The position numbers were made by a program, and so were the translations under genes. A stretch of DNA of 25,120 bases, from assembly GCA_017744755.1 (NCBI GenBank), contig JAGIAU010000003.1, positions 1-25,120 on the forward strand, given 5' to 3'. The notes under the pieces are model-generated. The model did no database searches, was not told the DNA's origin, and saw nothing but the letters and a program-made list of their open reading frames with translations. Below are positions 1-7,074 of this stretch, piece after piece (positions within the stretch are counted from its first letter, which is position 1; each line of letters begins with the position of its first letter). The DNA comes from Microbacteriaceae bacterium. GTDB taxonomy: Bacteria > Actinomycetota > Actinomycetes > Actinomycetales > Microbacteriaceae.

Positions 1-800
1 AGCCAGGCCTCGTCGATCTCGGCGGCGTAGTCGACGCGGTGGGCGGCGCCGGCGCCGGTCGCGAGCGCGACATCGACGAGCCGGACCGTGTTCGAGGAGT
101 TCTTGGACCCGACCACGATGACGAGGTCCGAGTCCGGGGCGATCTTCTTGACGGCGACCTGGCGGTTCTGCGTCGCGTAGCAGATGTCGTCGCTCGGCGG
201 GTCCTGCAGCTCGGGGAACCGCGCGCGCAGGCGGCGGACCGTCTCCATCGTCTCGTCGACGGAGAGCGTCGTCTGCGACAGCCAGACGAGCTTCGTCGGA
301 TCGGCGACCTCGACGGTGTCGGCGGCGTCCGGGTCGTTGACGAGGATGGTGCGCTCGGGCGCGTGACCCATCGTGCCCTCGACCTCCTCGTGGCCGGCAT
401 GACCGATGAGCAGGATCTGGAAGTCGTCGCGGGCGAAGCGCGTCGCCTCGCGGTGCACCTTCGTCACGAGCGGGCAGGTCGCGTCGATCGTCTGCAGATG
501 CCGGGCCGCGGCGCCCTCGACGACGGCGGGACTCACGCCGTGCGCGCTGAACACCACGCGCGCGCCCTCCGGCACCTCCGCGACGTCGTCGACGAACACC
601 GCTCCGGCGGCCTCGAGGGTGCGGACCACGTGGATGTTGTGCACGATCTGCTTGCGCACGTAGACGGGCGCGCCGTGCAGCTCGAGCGCCTTCTCGACGG
701 CGACGACGGCCCGGTCGACCCCGGCGCAGTAGCCGCGGGGGCTCGCCAGCAGGACCCGGCCGCGGGGCGGGGCGGGGGCGTCGGCGAGCGCGTTCTCCAT
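1..800 (-). CDS. ispH: 4-hydroxy-3-methylbut-2-enyl diphosphate reductase, 3' end outside window
   Basis: This is the last enzyme of the MEP isoprenoid pathway: it reduces HMBPP to IPP and DMAPP with a [4Fe-4S] cluster in the cytosol. I translated the minus strand from the ATG at 800-798. The three cluster cysteines are visible as C25 (PRGYCAGV), C109 (DATCPLVTKVH) and C207 (DDICYATQNRQ). The family motifs SAHGVSP (85-91) and GSKNSSNTVRL (231-241) are also present. About 266 codons are in the window; the family is usually 310-340 residues, so only the C-terminal part is missing beyond base 1. A TAGACT -10-like box ends 7 nt before the ATG, so the transcript may be leaderless. The divergent neighbour is a TetR gene, with only 42 bp between the starts. 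Confidence 0.95.
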   Translation of the reverse strand, partial: MENALADAPAPPRGRVLLASPRGYCAGVDRAVVAVEKALELHGAPVYVRKQIVHNIHVVRTLEAAGAVFVDDVAEVPEGARVVFSAHGVSPAVVEGAAARHLQTIDATCPLVTKVHREATRFARDDFQILLIGHAGHEEVEGTMGHAPERTILVNDPDAADTVEVADPTKLVWLSQTTLSVDETMETVRRLRARFPELQDPPSDDICYATQNRQVAVKKIAPDSDLVIVVGSKNSSNTVRLVDVALATGAGAAHRVDYAAEIDEAW

Positions 801-842
801 CCCCGCCAGTCTACGGAGGGCGGCCGCGAGTAGCCTGGCCGG
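801..842. promoter_or_regulatory. Divergent, possibly leaderless promoters of ispH and tetR
   Basis: On the minus strand TAGACT (813-808) lies 7 nt before the ispH ATG. On the plus strand TAGCCT (831-836) lies 6 nt before the tetR GTG. Both fit the actinobacterial TANNNT -10 pattern. Exactly 17 bp separate the two boxes. No Shine-Dalgarno sequence is apparent for either gene, and no good -35 is visible. Inference from spacing only. Confidence 0.4.
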
Positions 843-1397
843 GTGGCGAGGCGGACCGGCGAGCAGACGCGCGCGGCGATCCGCTCGGCCGCGCGAACGC
901 TCTTCCAGGAGCACGGCTACGCGGGCACCTCGGTGCGCGACATCGCGGCGGCCGCGACGACGGACGCGGCGCTCGTCATCCGGCACTTCGGGTCGAAGGA
1001 GCGGCTGTTCCTCGACTGCCTGGAGACGGGCGCGCTCGTGCAGCCGCTGACCGACGGTCCGTTGGAGTCGCTCGGCAGGGACTTCGTGCGCTTCCTCCTG
1101 GAGCCGGACGACCAGGTGCGGGGCGTGTTCCTCGCGCTGGTGCGGGCGAGCGAGGGCGAGGAGACGGGCTCCCGCCTGCGCGCGATGCACGAGGCGGACT
1201 TCGTCGCGCCGCTGCGCGCACGGCTCTCCGGGCCTGACGCGGATCTGCGGGCGCGGCTCGCGGCGGCGCTCGCGGGCGGGCTGCTCTACTCGCTGTGGGT
1301 CGTCGGCGACGAGGGGCTGCTCGCCGCGGAGCCCGAGGACGTGGTGGCGCGGTACGGTGCGGCGCTGCAGGGGCTCCTGACCCCGCCGCTCCGCTGA
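843..1397 (+). CDS. TetR/AcrR family transcriptional regulator
   Basis: A 184-residue protein of normal TetR length. Residues about 8-55 form the TetR helix-turn-helix domain: TRAAIRSAARTLFQEHGYAGTSVRDIAAAATTDAALVIRHFGSKERLF is characteristic, with the usual 'HFGSKERLF' end of the DNA-binding domain. The C-terminal half (about 60-184) is the variable ligand-binding and dimerisation region and does not reveal the effector. The start is a GTG preceded by a TANNNT box 6 nt upstream, so translation may be leaderless. The gene is followed after 92 bp by an SDR oxidoreductase on the same strand. A 15-bp perfect inverted repeat between them is a candidate operator, which suggests that this protein controls the SDR gene. 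Confidence 0.9.
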   Translation: MARRTGEQTRAAIRSAARTLFQEHGYAGTSVRDIAAAATTDAALVIRHFGSKERLFLDCLETGALVQPLTDGPLESLGRDFVRFLLEPDDQVRGVFLALVRASEGEETGSRLRAMHEADFVAPLRARLSGPDADLRARLAAALAGGLLYSLWVVGDEGLLAAEPEDVVARYGAALQGLLTPPLR

Positions 1398-1417
1398 GTC
1401 CGGGCCGGATAACCCTG

Positions 1418-1432
1418 GTCAACGTCGTTGAC
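1418..1432. promoter_or_regulatory. Candidate TetR operator (GTCAAC-GTC-GTTGAC)
   Basis: A perfect inverted repeat with 6-bp arms and a 3-bp centre lies 58 bp upstream of the SDR ATG. A TAGACT -10-like hexamer (1440-1445) starts 7 bp after it, so a bound repressor would cover the -35 region. Assignment to the adjacent TetR protein is inference. Confidence 0.5.
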
Positions 1433-1489
1433 TTATGGGTAGACTCCCGCCCGGAACCCGCGCAGCGATGCACGGGAGAAGGGGCAGCC

Positions 1490-2314
1490 ATGCAGATCCA
1501 GGACAAGGTCTTCGTCGTCACGGGCGGCGGCAACGGCATCGCGCGCGAGGTCGTCCTCCAGCTGCTCGCCAAGGGCGCCGAAGTCGCGGCGCTCGATCTC
1601 AGCGAGACCGGCCTCGCCGAGACCGCGCAGCTCGCGAACGCCGGCGACCGCCTCTCGACGCATATCGTCGACGTCACCGACCGCGCCGCCGTCGAGGCCC
1701 TCCCGGACGCCGTCAAGGCGACGCACGGCCGGGTCGACGGCCTGCTCAACATCGCGGGCATCATCCACCGCTTCGCCCCGATCGCCGAGCTCACGATCGA
1801 GGAGATCGAGAAGGTCATCCGGATCAACTACTGGGGCACGGTCTACGCCGTGAAGTCGTTCCTCCCCGACCTGCTGGCGCGCCCCGAGGCGCTCATCCTC
1901 GACTTCTCATCGATGGGCGGGCTCGTCCCCGTCCCCGGCCAGGGCGCGTACGGCTCGTCGAAGGCCGCGGTGAAGCTCTTCACGGAGACCCTCTTCGCCG
2001 AGCTGCAGGGCACGAACGTGCACGTCACGGTCGTCTTCCCCGGCGGCGTCTCCACGAACATCACCGGCAACTCCGGCGTCGAGGCGCCCGGCGGCCGCAA
2101 GGCGCCGTCGGACGGCTCGCAGCCGAAGCCCCCGAAGGGCATCACGCTCACGACGCCGCAGGACGCCGGCCGCCAGGTCGTCGAGGCGATCGAGCGGAAC
2201 ACCCCGCGCCTGCTCATCGGCAAGGACGCCAAGGGCCTCGACAAGCTCGGACGCATCAGCCCGGTCCGCGCGATCCTCACCGTGCAGCGGCAGATGAAGG
2301 CGATCCTGGGGTGA
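1490..2314 (+). CDS. SDR family NAD(P)-dependent oxidoreductase
   Basis: A classical short-chain dehydrogenase/reductase of 274 residues. The Rossmann cofactor motif is TGGGNGIA (11-18), the NNAG-type motif is NIAG (87-90), and the catalytic residues are S140/S141 with Y154 and K158 in YGSSK. The third glycine of the usual TGxxxGIG motif is alanine here. I chose the ATG at 1490 because a GGGAGAAGGGG purine stretch lies just upstream and the SDR fold begins directly after it; longer in-frame extensions to 1295 add no homologous sequence. The substrate cannot be read from the sequence. The 3' end overlaps the convergent ROK kinase gene by 38 bp. It is likely controlled by the upstream TetR. Confidence 0.9.
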   Translation: MQIQDKVFVVTGGGNGIAREVVLQLLAKGAEVAALDLSETGLAETAQLANAGDRLSTHIVDVTDRAAVEALPDAVKATHGRVDGLLNIAGIIHRFAPIAELTIEEIEKVIRINYWGTVYAVKSFLPDLLARPEALILDFSSMGGLVPVPGQGAYGSSKAAVKLFTETLFAELQGTNVHVTVVFPGGVSTNITGNSGVEAPGGRKAPSDGSQPKPPKGITLTTPQDAGRQVVEAIERNTPRLLIGKDAKGLDKLGRISPVRAILTVQRQMKAILG

Positions 2315-3203
2315 GCTGCATGGCGAGCCGTCCGCGGATCGCCACCTGGGCGCCGTGGATCGCCGCATGAGGTCCGAACGCAGCCGGAACGATGGGGACC
2401 TGGCGCAGCGGCGGTGACGGCACCTCGGCGCGGAAGCGCTCCCGTGCGGGACCGAGCAGCAGCTCGCCGAGCGACGCGGGCCCGCCCCCGACGACGATGA
2501 CGTCCGGGTCGGCGATCGTCGCCGCAACCGAAAGCGCGCGGCCGAGCGCCTGCCCGCCGGACGCGATCGCATCGATCGCCCGCCGATCGCCGGCGCGCGC
2601 CAGCTCCCCGATCGCGGGCAGCGCCATGCGCGACCCGCCGGCCTCGGCGAATGTGCGCTCCATTCCCGGCCCGCTCGCGTACGGCTCGGCGTGCGCCGGC
2701 AGCCCGCAGGAGCAGATCCGCTCGAGCCCCGGAAGCGGGATGTGTCCGAGCGAGCCGGCAGCGCCATGCGAGCCGGCGTCCAGCACGCCGTCACGCACGA
2801 ACGCTCCACCGAGGCCTGTCCCCGTCGCAGCGACGAGCACGCGGTCGAAGCCGCGCCCCGCACCCGAGACCGCCTCCCCGAGCGCGACCGCATGCACGTC
2901 GTTCAGCACGACGACGGGGACCGACAGCTCCTCGGCGAGACGAGCGGCGAGCGGCGTCCCGGACCAGCCTGGGATGAGGTCGGTGGCGGCGGCGATCGCA
3001 CCCGTGGCGTCCACGGTCCCAGCGGTCCCGACCCCGACACCGGCGAAGGGCTCGCCTCCAGCGGCGTCCCGGACCAGCTCGAGGACCGCCGCGATGATGG
3101 CCTCAGCTCCGCGCGGCGTGGGCGCGATGAGCGCCTCGGCTCGAGGCTCGTCAGTCGAGACCGCGATCTTCGTGCCGCCGATGTCGACGCCGACGACCCG
3201 CAT
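2277..3203 (-). CDS. nanK: ROK family sugar kinase, probable N-acetylmannosamine kinase
   Basis: A 308-residue ROK protein. It has the N-terminal phosphate-binding DIGGTK (7-12), the catalytic aspartate in NDVHAVALGE (D102), a second glycine-rich ATP motif GTGLGGAF (128-135), and the ROK zinc site H154, C164, C166, H171 (GHIPL...CSCGLPAHAE). His replaces the third Cys in that site, which I believe is a common actinobacterial variant. The ATG at 3203 overlaps the nanE stop by one base (TGATG); an in-frame GTG at 3206 is an alternative. Direct coupling to NanE argues for ManNAc as substrate (ManNAc to ManNAc-6-P), but ROK specificity cannot be settled by sequence: glucokinase or GlcNAc kinase remain possible. 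This is the last gene of the transporter operon. Confidence 0.85.
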   Translation of the reverse strand: MRVVGVDIGGTKIAVSTDEPRAEALIAPTPRGAEAIIAAVLELVRDAAGGEPFAGVGVGTAGTVDATGAIAAATDLIPGWSGTPLAARLAEELSVPVVVLNDVHAVALGEAVSGAGRGFDRVLVAATGTGLGGAFVRDGVLDAGSHGAAGSLGHIPLPGLERICSCGLPAHAEPYASGPGMERTFAEAGGSRMALPAIGELARAGDRRAIDAIASGGQALGRALSVAATIADPDVIVVGGGPASLGELLLGPARERFRAEVPSPPLRQVPIVPAAFGPHAAIHGAQVAIRGRLAMQLTPGSPSSAAAR

Positions 3204-3874
3204 CACGACGCACGGAATCCAGCGGCAGCGGCGAACCGCTCCGTCGTCGAGAGCGGGTCGGTGATCGCCCCGCCGACGACGACCGCGTAGGCGCCCGCAT
3301 CGAACGCGGCGCGCACCTGCGCGGGCGAGCGGTAGCGCCCCTCCGCGACGACCCGCACGCCCTCTGCCGCGAGCGCCGCCACCAGCTCGATGTCCGGCCC
3401 GTCCGGAGCCGGCATCGTGTCGAGGGTGTACCCGGAGAGGGTGGTCCCGACGAGTTCGGCACCGGCATCCCAGGCGCGCAGCCCCTCCTCGAGGTTCGCA
3501 ATGTCCGCCATGACCGGAGCGCCGAGCGATCGGATGCGGCGCAGCAGCACGAGGCCATCATCCTGCACCTCGCGGGTCGCCTCGACCGCGACGATCGAGG
3601 CGCCGGCCTCGAGCAGCGCGCGGGCGAGTTCCGCGTCGGGCGTGATGACGTCGCGGCGCCCGCCGGGCACCTTGTGCAGGCCGATGATCGGACCGCTCGT
3701 GGCCGCAGCGACCGCGGCGACGTCGTCGGGTCCGTTCACTCGGAGGCCGACGGCGCCCCCCAGCTCCGCGGCCTGGGCGATCTGGGCGATGACGCCGGGA
3801 TTCCGCAGCGGGCTACGACGCGGCGCCTGGCAGGAGACGACGAGCCCTCCGGCGATGAGATCGAGCACGCTCAC
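3203..3874 (-). CDS. nanE: N-acetylmannosamine-6-phosphate 2-epimerase
   Basis: This enzyme converts ManNAc-6-P to GlcNAc-6-P in the cytosol. The 223-residue TIM-barrel protein shows the NanE signatures MADIANLEEGLRAWDAGA (122-139), GTTLSGYT (143-150), and VVAEGRYRSPAQVRAAFDAG (175-194). The catalytic lysine is probably K68 in GLHKVPGG. The segment after the lysine (VPGGRRDVITP) differs from the 'RDYPDS...ITP' form I know from Firmicutes and Proteobacteria. The GTG start at 3874 overlaps the upstream permease stop as GTGA; an in-frame GTG at 3868 is also possible. A GGGGG stretch lies about 10 nt upstream. Its place between an importer and a ROK kinase indicates amino-sugar catabolism. No NanA lyase is present, so the imported sugar need not be sialic acid. 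Confidence 0.92.
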   Translation of the reverse strand: MSVLDLIAGGLVVSCQAPRRSPLRNPGVIAQIAQAAELGGAVGLRVNGPDDVAAVAAATSGPIIGLHKVPGGRRDVITPDAELARALLEAGASIVAVEATREVQDDGLVLLRRIRSLGAPVMADIANLEEGLRAWDAGAELVGTTLSGYTLDTMPAPDGPDIELVAALAAEGVRVVAEGRYRSPAQVRAAFDAGAYAVVVGGAITDPLSTTERFAAAAGFRAS

Positions 3875-4725
3875 TTCAGGGCCCCCGCACTGATGCCGCC
3901 GATGAAGAAGCGCTGCCCGATGAGGAAGATCACGAGCGCTGGCAGGGTGAAGAGCACACACGCGGCCATGAGCGGCCCCCAGGCGACATCGTTCTCGCCG
4001 AAGAAGGAGTACAGCCCGATCGAGAGCGTGTACTGGTCGGGGTTGCCGAGGTAGATGAGCGGGTTGAGGAAGTCCGTCCAGGACCAGACGAACTGGAAGA
4101 CCGCAGCCGTCACGATCGCAGGACGTGCGATCGGCAGAACGATGGACCAGTAGGTCCGGAACTCGGAGGCGCCGTCGATACGGGCGGCCTCGATGAGCTC
4201 GTTCGGGACGCTGAGCAGGAACTGACGGATCATGAAGATGAGGAACGGGGTCCCGAGGAACGCCGGCACGATGAGCGGCAGGAAGCTGCCGACCGCGCCG
4301 AGGCCGTTCCAGATGAGGAAGACCGGGATCAGGGTGACCTGCGGCGGCATCATCATCGTGAGCAGCACGATGATGAGCAGGGGGCGAGCGCCGCGCCAGC
4401 GGATCTTCGCGAGCGCGTAGGCGACGAGCGGACACGACAGGACGGTCCCGAGCACGCTCAGCCCGCTCACGAAGAGCGTGTTCGCGAGATAGCGCCAGAA
4501 CGGGATGTCCTCGAACGCCTCGGCGAAGTTGCCGAAGGTCCAGGTGGTCGGCAGCAGGGTCGGAGGCGCCGAGAAGATGTCACCCGTCTCCTTGAACGCC
4601 GTCGAGAGCATCACGAGGAATGGGAAGACGAACACCAGTGCGAGCAGTGCGACCGGGACGATCCGCCAGCCGCGCAGCCAGCGCGGCCCGCGCCGGCGCC
4701 GCACGATCGAGTCAGCGAGAGCCAT
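3871..4725 (-). CDS. Carbohydrate ABC transporter permease (MalG/UgpE type, CUT1)
   Basis: An inner-membrane subunit of a CUT1 sugar importer, 284 residues. The first membrane segment is at about 22-42 (VPVALLALVFVFPFLVML) and several further hydrophobic segments follow. The cytoplasmic EAA loop that docks to the ATPase is EAARIDGASEF (179-189), followed by SIVLPIARPA. The C-terminal 'GQRFFIGGISAGALK' is typical of MalG-like proteins. The ATG at 4725 lies inside the end of the partner permease gene (14-bp overlap), and the stop overlaps the nanE GTG. It works with the permease at 4712-5620 and the lipoprotein at 5631-6914. No ATPase gene accompanies them. Confidence 0.95.
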   Translation of the reverse strand: MALADSIVRRRRGPRWLRGWRIVPVALLALVFVFPFLVMLSTAFKETGDIFSAPPTLLPTTWTFGNFAEAFEDIPFWRYLANTLFVSGLSVLGTVLSCPLVAYALAKIRWRGARPLLIIVLLTMMMPPQVTLIPVFLIWNGLGAVGSFLPLIVPAFLGTPFLIFMIRQFLLSVPNELIEAARIDGASEFRTYWSIVLPIARPAIVTAAVFQFVWSWTDFLNPLIYLGNPDQYTLSIGLYSFFGENDVAWGPLMAACVLFTLPALVIFLIGQRFFIGGISAGALK

Positions 4726-5620
4726 CGTGCACCCACCTCCTCGAGGAGACCAGGATCACGATCGTGATCGCGAGCGTGATGAGGAAGAGCACCCATGCCA
4801 TGGCGGACGCATAGCCCATCTTGAGGAAGGAGAAGGCGTTCTGGAAGAGATACATCGCGTAGGTGAGCATCGACTGGCCCGGCCCCGCGCCGGCGTCGTT
4901 GAGCCGGGTCTGGGCGAGCAGGTACGGCTGGGTGAAGATCTGCAGATAGGCGATCACGTTGACGATCACCTGGAAGAGGGTGACCGGGGAGAGCGTCGGC
5001 CAGGTGATGTGCCGGAACTTCGTCCACCAGTTGGCGCCGTCCAGCGCTGCCGCCTCGTAGAGCTCGCGCGGCACCTCCTTGAGCGCCGCCAGGTAGATGA
5101 TCATCGTTCCGCCGACGGTCCAGAGCGACATGAGCACGATCGCCGGCTTCGTCCATTCCGGCTCGACCAGCCAGCCCGGGCCATCGATCCCGACCAGCCC
5201 GAGGAAATAGTTGATGAAGCCGTACTCGGTGTTGAGCAGCCACCGCCAGAGGTACCCGCCGACGACGATGGGGACGATCGAGGGCAGGTACACGAGGGCG
5301 CGGAAGAGCGGCTGGCCGCGGACCGGGAGATTGAGCAGATGGGCGCCGGCGATCGCGATGATGATCGACAGGGGCACCCCGGTGACCGTGAGCAGCAGCG
5401 TGTTCGTCAGCGCGATCCAGAACCGCTCGTCATCGGCCATCCGCGCATAGTTGTCCAGGCCGACGAACTCCGGAGGCTGGAAGAGGTTGAAGTCGGTGAA
5501 GCTGTAGAAGCCGGAGGCCGCGACCGGGTAGGCGATGAAGACGCTGAACCCGACGAGGAACGGCGCGGCGAACGCCAGGCCCGTGAGGGCCTGGCGTCGC
5601 CGGACGGTGATACCGCGCAT
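4712..5620 (-). CDS. Carbohydrate ABC transporter permease (MalF/UgpA type, CUT1)
   Basis: The second membrane subunit of the CUT1 importer, 302 residues from the ATG at 5620. The first segment (about 11-32, LTGLAFAAPFLVGFSVFIAYPV) is followed by the family motif SFTDFNLF..PEFVGLDNY (40-58). Five more hydrophobic segments and the EAA loop EAAALDGANWWTKF (189-202) follow. I prefer the ATG at 5620 to longer in-frame starts up to 5749, because it begins 10 nt after the binding-protein stop and fits the family N-terminus. The Shine-Dalgarno sequence is weak. It overlaps the next permease by 14 bp. Confidence 0.95.
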   Translation of the reverse strand: MRGITVRRRQALTGLAFAAPFLVGFSVFIAYPVAASGFYSFTDFNLFQPPEFVGLDNYARMADDERFWIALTNTLLLTVTGVPLSIIIAIAGAHLLNLPVRGQPLFRALVYLPSIVPIVVGGYLWRWLLNTEYGFINYFLGLVGIDGPGWLVEPEWTKPAIVLMSLWTVGGTMIIYLAALKEVPRELYEAAALDGANWWTKFRHITWPTLSPVTLFQVIVNVIAYLQIFTQPYLLAQTRLNDAGAGPGQSMLTYAMYLFQNAFSFLKMGYASAMAWVLFLITLAITIVILVSSRRWVHDGSR

Positions 5621-5630
5621 CAAATCGACG

Positions 5631-6914
5631 TCACTCGGTCGCGTAGTTGGACGAGTTGTCGGCGACCTTCTGCAGGGCGGCCTCCGGGGTGGAGGCGCCG
5701 GTGAGGACCTCGTCGAAGGCGAGGCCGAGATCCGTCGAGTACTCGGCACTGTACGGCGCGCTGCTCAGGGCGTGCACGTTGTCGCCCGCGAGCGCGTCGA
5801 GCCAGACGGAGAACTCAGGGATGTCGTCGTACGCCGGGCTGCCCACGAGGGACAGCTTCGCCGGGAGGTTCCCCAGCGCGAGGCTGAACGCGGTCGCGCC
5901 TTCGTCGCTCACCAGGTAGGCGAGGAACTTGGCCGCCGCCTCCTTGTGGGCGGAGTTCGCCGGGATGAACAGCGTGCTCACCGTCAGCTGCGTCGTGTCG
6001 GCGAGCGCCGTCGACACGTACGGGATCGAGGTGACGCCCCAGTCGAGATCCGGCGCCGTGCTCGGGATGTTCACCGCACGCCACTCGCCGTCGATCACCA
6101 TCGCGTACTTGCCGGTGTAGAACGGGTCCTCCGGCGACATGTACTCGCCGAGGCCCGACTTGAAGGCGGCGAGCTGATCCGCTCCGACCGGCGCGACGAG
6201 GTTGTCGTAGTACCACTGGAGGGCCTGGACGTTACCGGCATCGGTCGGGCTCGGGGCGCCGTCCGCGTCCCAGTCGCCGCCGAAGGCGTAGCCGAGCGTC
6301 GTGATCGTCGTCGACGGCGAGGGATCGCCGAGGCCGAGCTGGGTGATGGTGCCGTCCGCCTCGACCTTGGTGAGGGCTGCGATCGCCGTCTCGAGCTCCT
6401 CGATCGTGGTCGGGACCTCGACCCCGGCCTCGGCGAGCAGCGTCTTGTTGTAGAGCAGCTGGAAGGTGTGCACAGCGATCGGCAGCGAGTAGATCTGCCC
6501 GTCGTAGCTGAGCTGCTCGATCGACGCCGGCGCGAACCCGGCCGGGTCGACGCCGTTCGCCGCGAGCAGCTCGTCGAGCGGGGCCAGGATGCCCTTCGAC
6601 GCCCAGGACCCGACCGCGTTGCCGAAGTGGTCGGAGATGTCGAACGAGCCCTGGCTCGCCGAAAGCGAGGTGAGCTGCTTCTGGAAGTCGGGGCTCGAGA
6701 TGCCGGTGACCTCGACCTCGTCTTGCGAGGCGTTGAAGTCGGCGATGATCGCCTCGATCGCCTCGGCCTCGGCACCGCCCCAGAGGTAGGAGAAGGTGAT
6801 CTGCTCGGGACCGGAGGCCACGGGCGCGGAACAGCCGGCGAGCGCCAGGGCGGACCCGGCGAGGGCGCCCACGACGACGCCGAGCCGGCGCCGCCCTCGG
6901 GACGTGCGAATCAT
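5631..6914 (-). CDS. Extracellular sugar-binding lipoprotein of CUT1 ABC importer
   Basis: A 427-residue family-1 solute-binding protein. The N-terminus is a lipoprotein signal peptide: RGRRR, then a hydrophobic stretch, then the lipobox LAGC with lipidated C28. The mature part starts ITFSYLWGGAEAEAIEAIIADFN, typical of sugar-binding proteins, and ends in the usual 'TPEAALQKVADNSSNYATE'. I chose the ATG at 6914 because GGAG lies 9 nt upstream; an in-frame TTG at 6926 would overlap that ribosome site. It is the first gene of a five-gene operon (binding protein, two permeases, nanE, nanK). The catabolic genes suggest an N-acetylated amino sugar or oligosaccharide as ligand. This is inference. 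Confidence 0.95.
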   Translation of the reverse strand: MIRTSRGRRRLGVVVGALAGSALALAGCSAPVASGPEQITFSYLWGGAEAEAIEAIIADFNASQDEVEVTGISSPDFQKQLTSLSASQGSFDISDHFGNAVGSWASKGILAPLDELLAANGVDPAGFAPASIEQLSYDGQIYSLPIAVHTFQLLYNKTLLAEAGVEVPTTIEELETAIAALTKVEADGTITQLGLGDPSPSTTITTLGYAFGGDWDADGAPSPTDAGNVQALQWYYDNLVAPVGADQLAAFKSGLGEYMSPEDPFYTGKYAMVIDGEWRAVNIPSTAPDLDWGVTSIPYVSTALADTTQLTVSTLFIPANSAHKEAAAKFLAYLVSDEGATAFSLALGNLPAKLSLVGSPAYDDIPEFSVWLDALAGDNVHALSSAPYSAEYSTDLGLAFDEVLTGASTPEAALQKVADNSSNYATE

Positions 6915-6956
6915 GGTGTGCTCCAATCAGCAATGGAATGAGGTAGCAGGTGCTCG

Positions 6957-6992
6957 ATAGTATGAACCATCGATGAATAGATGTCTACCAAT
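6957..6992 (-). promoter_or_regulatory. Candidate promoter and imperfect operator for the transporter operon
   Basis: On the minus strand TAGACA (6987-6982) and TACTAT (6962-6957) match -35 and -10 consensus at five of six positions each, with a long 19-nt spacer. ATTGG (6992-6988) sits next to the -35, giving ATTGG-N6-TCT, which is one good half of the TGG-N6-CCA box seen at other sites here. A perfect 8-bp palindrome CATCGATG (6968-6975) lies in the spacer. Confidence 0.45.
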
Positions 6993-7028
6993 TTTCTCGC
7001 ATCGTAGGAGATTGCTAGCAACTCGCAG

Positions 7029-7040
7029 CAGAACGTTCTG
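7029..7040. repeat. Perfect 12-bp palindrome CAGAACGTTCTG
   Basis: An uninterrupted self-complementary 12-mer lies between the transporter promoter and the gntR operator-like box. It is a possible binding site for a second regulator. It is not an actinobacterial LexA box, which needs a 4-bp gap between GAAC and GTTC. Confidence 0.4.
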
Positions 7041-7041
7041 A

Positions 7042-7057
7042 AATGGTAAGTCCCAAA
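7042..7057. promoter_or_regulatory. Candidate GntR operator (AATGG-N6-CCAAA)
   Basis: The box AATGGTAAGTCCCAAA is 18 bp upstream of the gntR start. It shares AATGG-N6-CCAA with two boxes at 9594 and 9671, and has the TGG-N6-CCA architecture known for HutC-subfamily operators such as the DasR site. Its position suggests autoregulation, and it lies where it could also affect the divergent transporter operon. Confidence 0.5.
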
Positions 7058-7062
7058 TGCCC

Positions 7063-7068
7063 TAGGAT
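7063..7068 (+). promoter_or_regulatory. Possible -10 box of gntR
   Basis: TAGGAT ends 6 nt before the gntR ATG, the spacing expected for a leaderless transcript. An AGGA within the same sequence could instead serve as a ribosome-binding site, so the reading is ambiguous. Confidence 0.3.
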
Positions 7069-7074
7069 GGGGGC

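Noticed and set aside
2277..3874. Sialic acid catabolic operon
   Set aside because: NanE and a ROK kinase are present, but there is no NanA lyase, sialidase or sialic acid TRAP/SSS transporter. Only ManNAc-level metabolism is supported.
7029..7040. LexA/SOS box
   Set aside because: The actinobacterial box needs GAAC-N4-GTTC; here GAAC and GTTC are directly joined.
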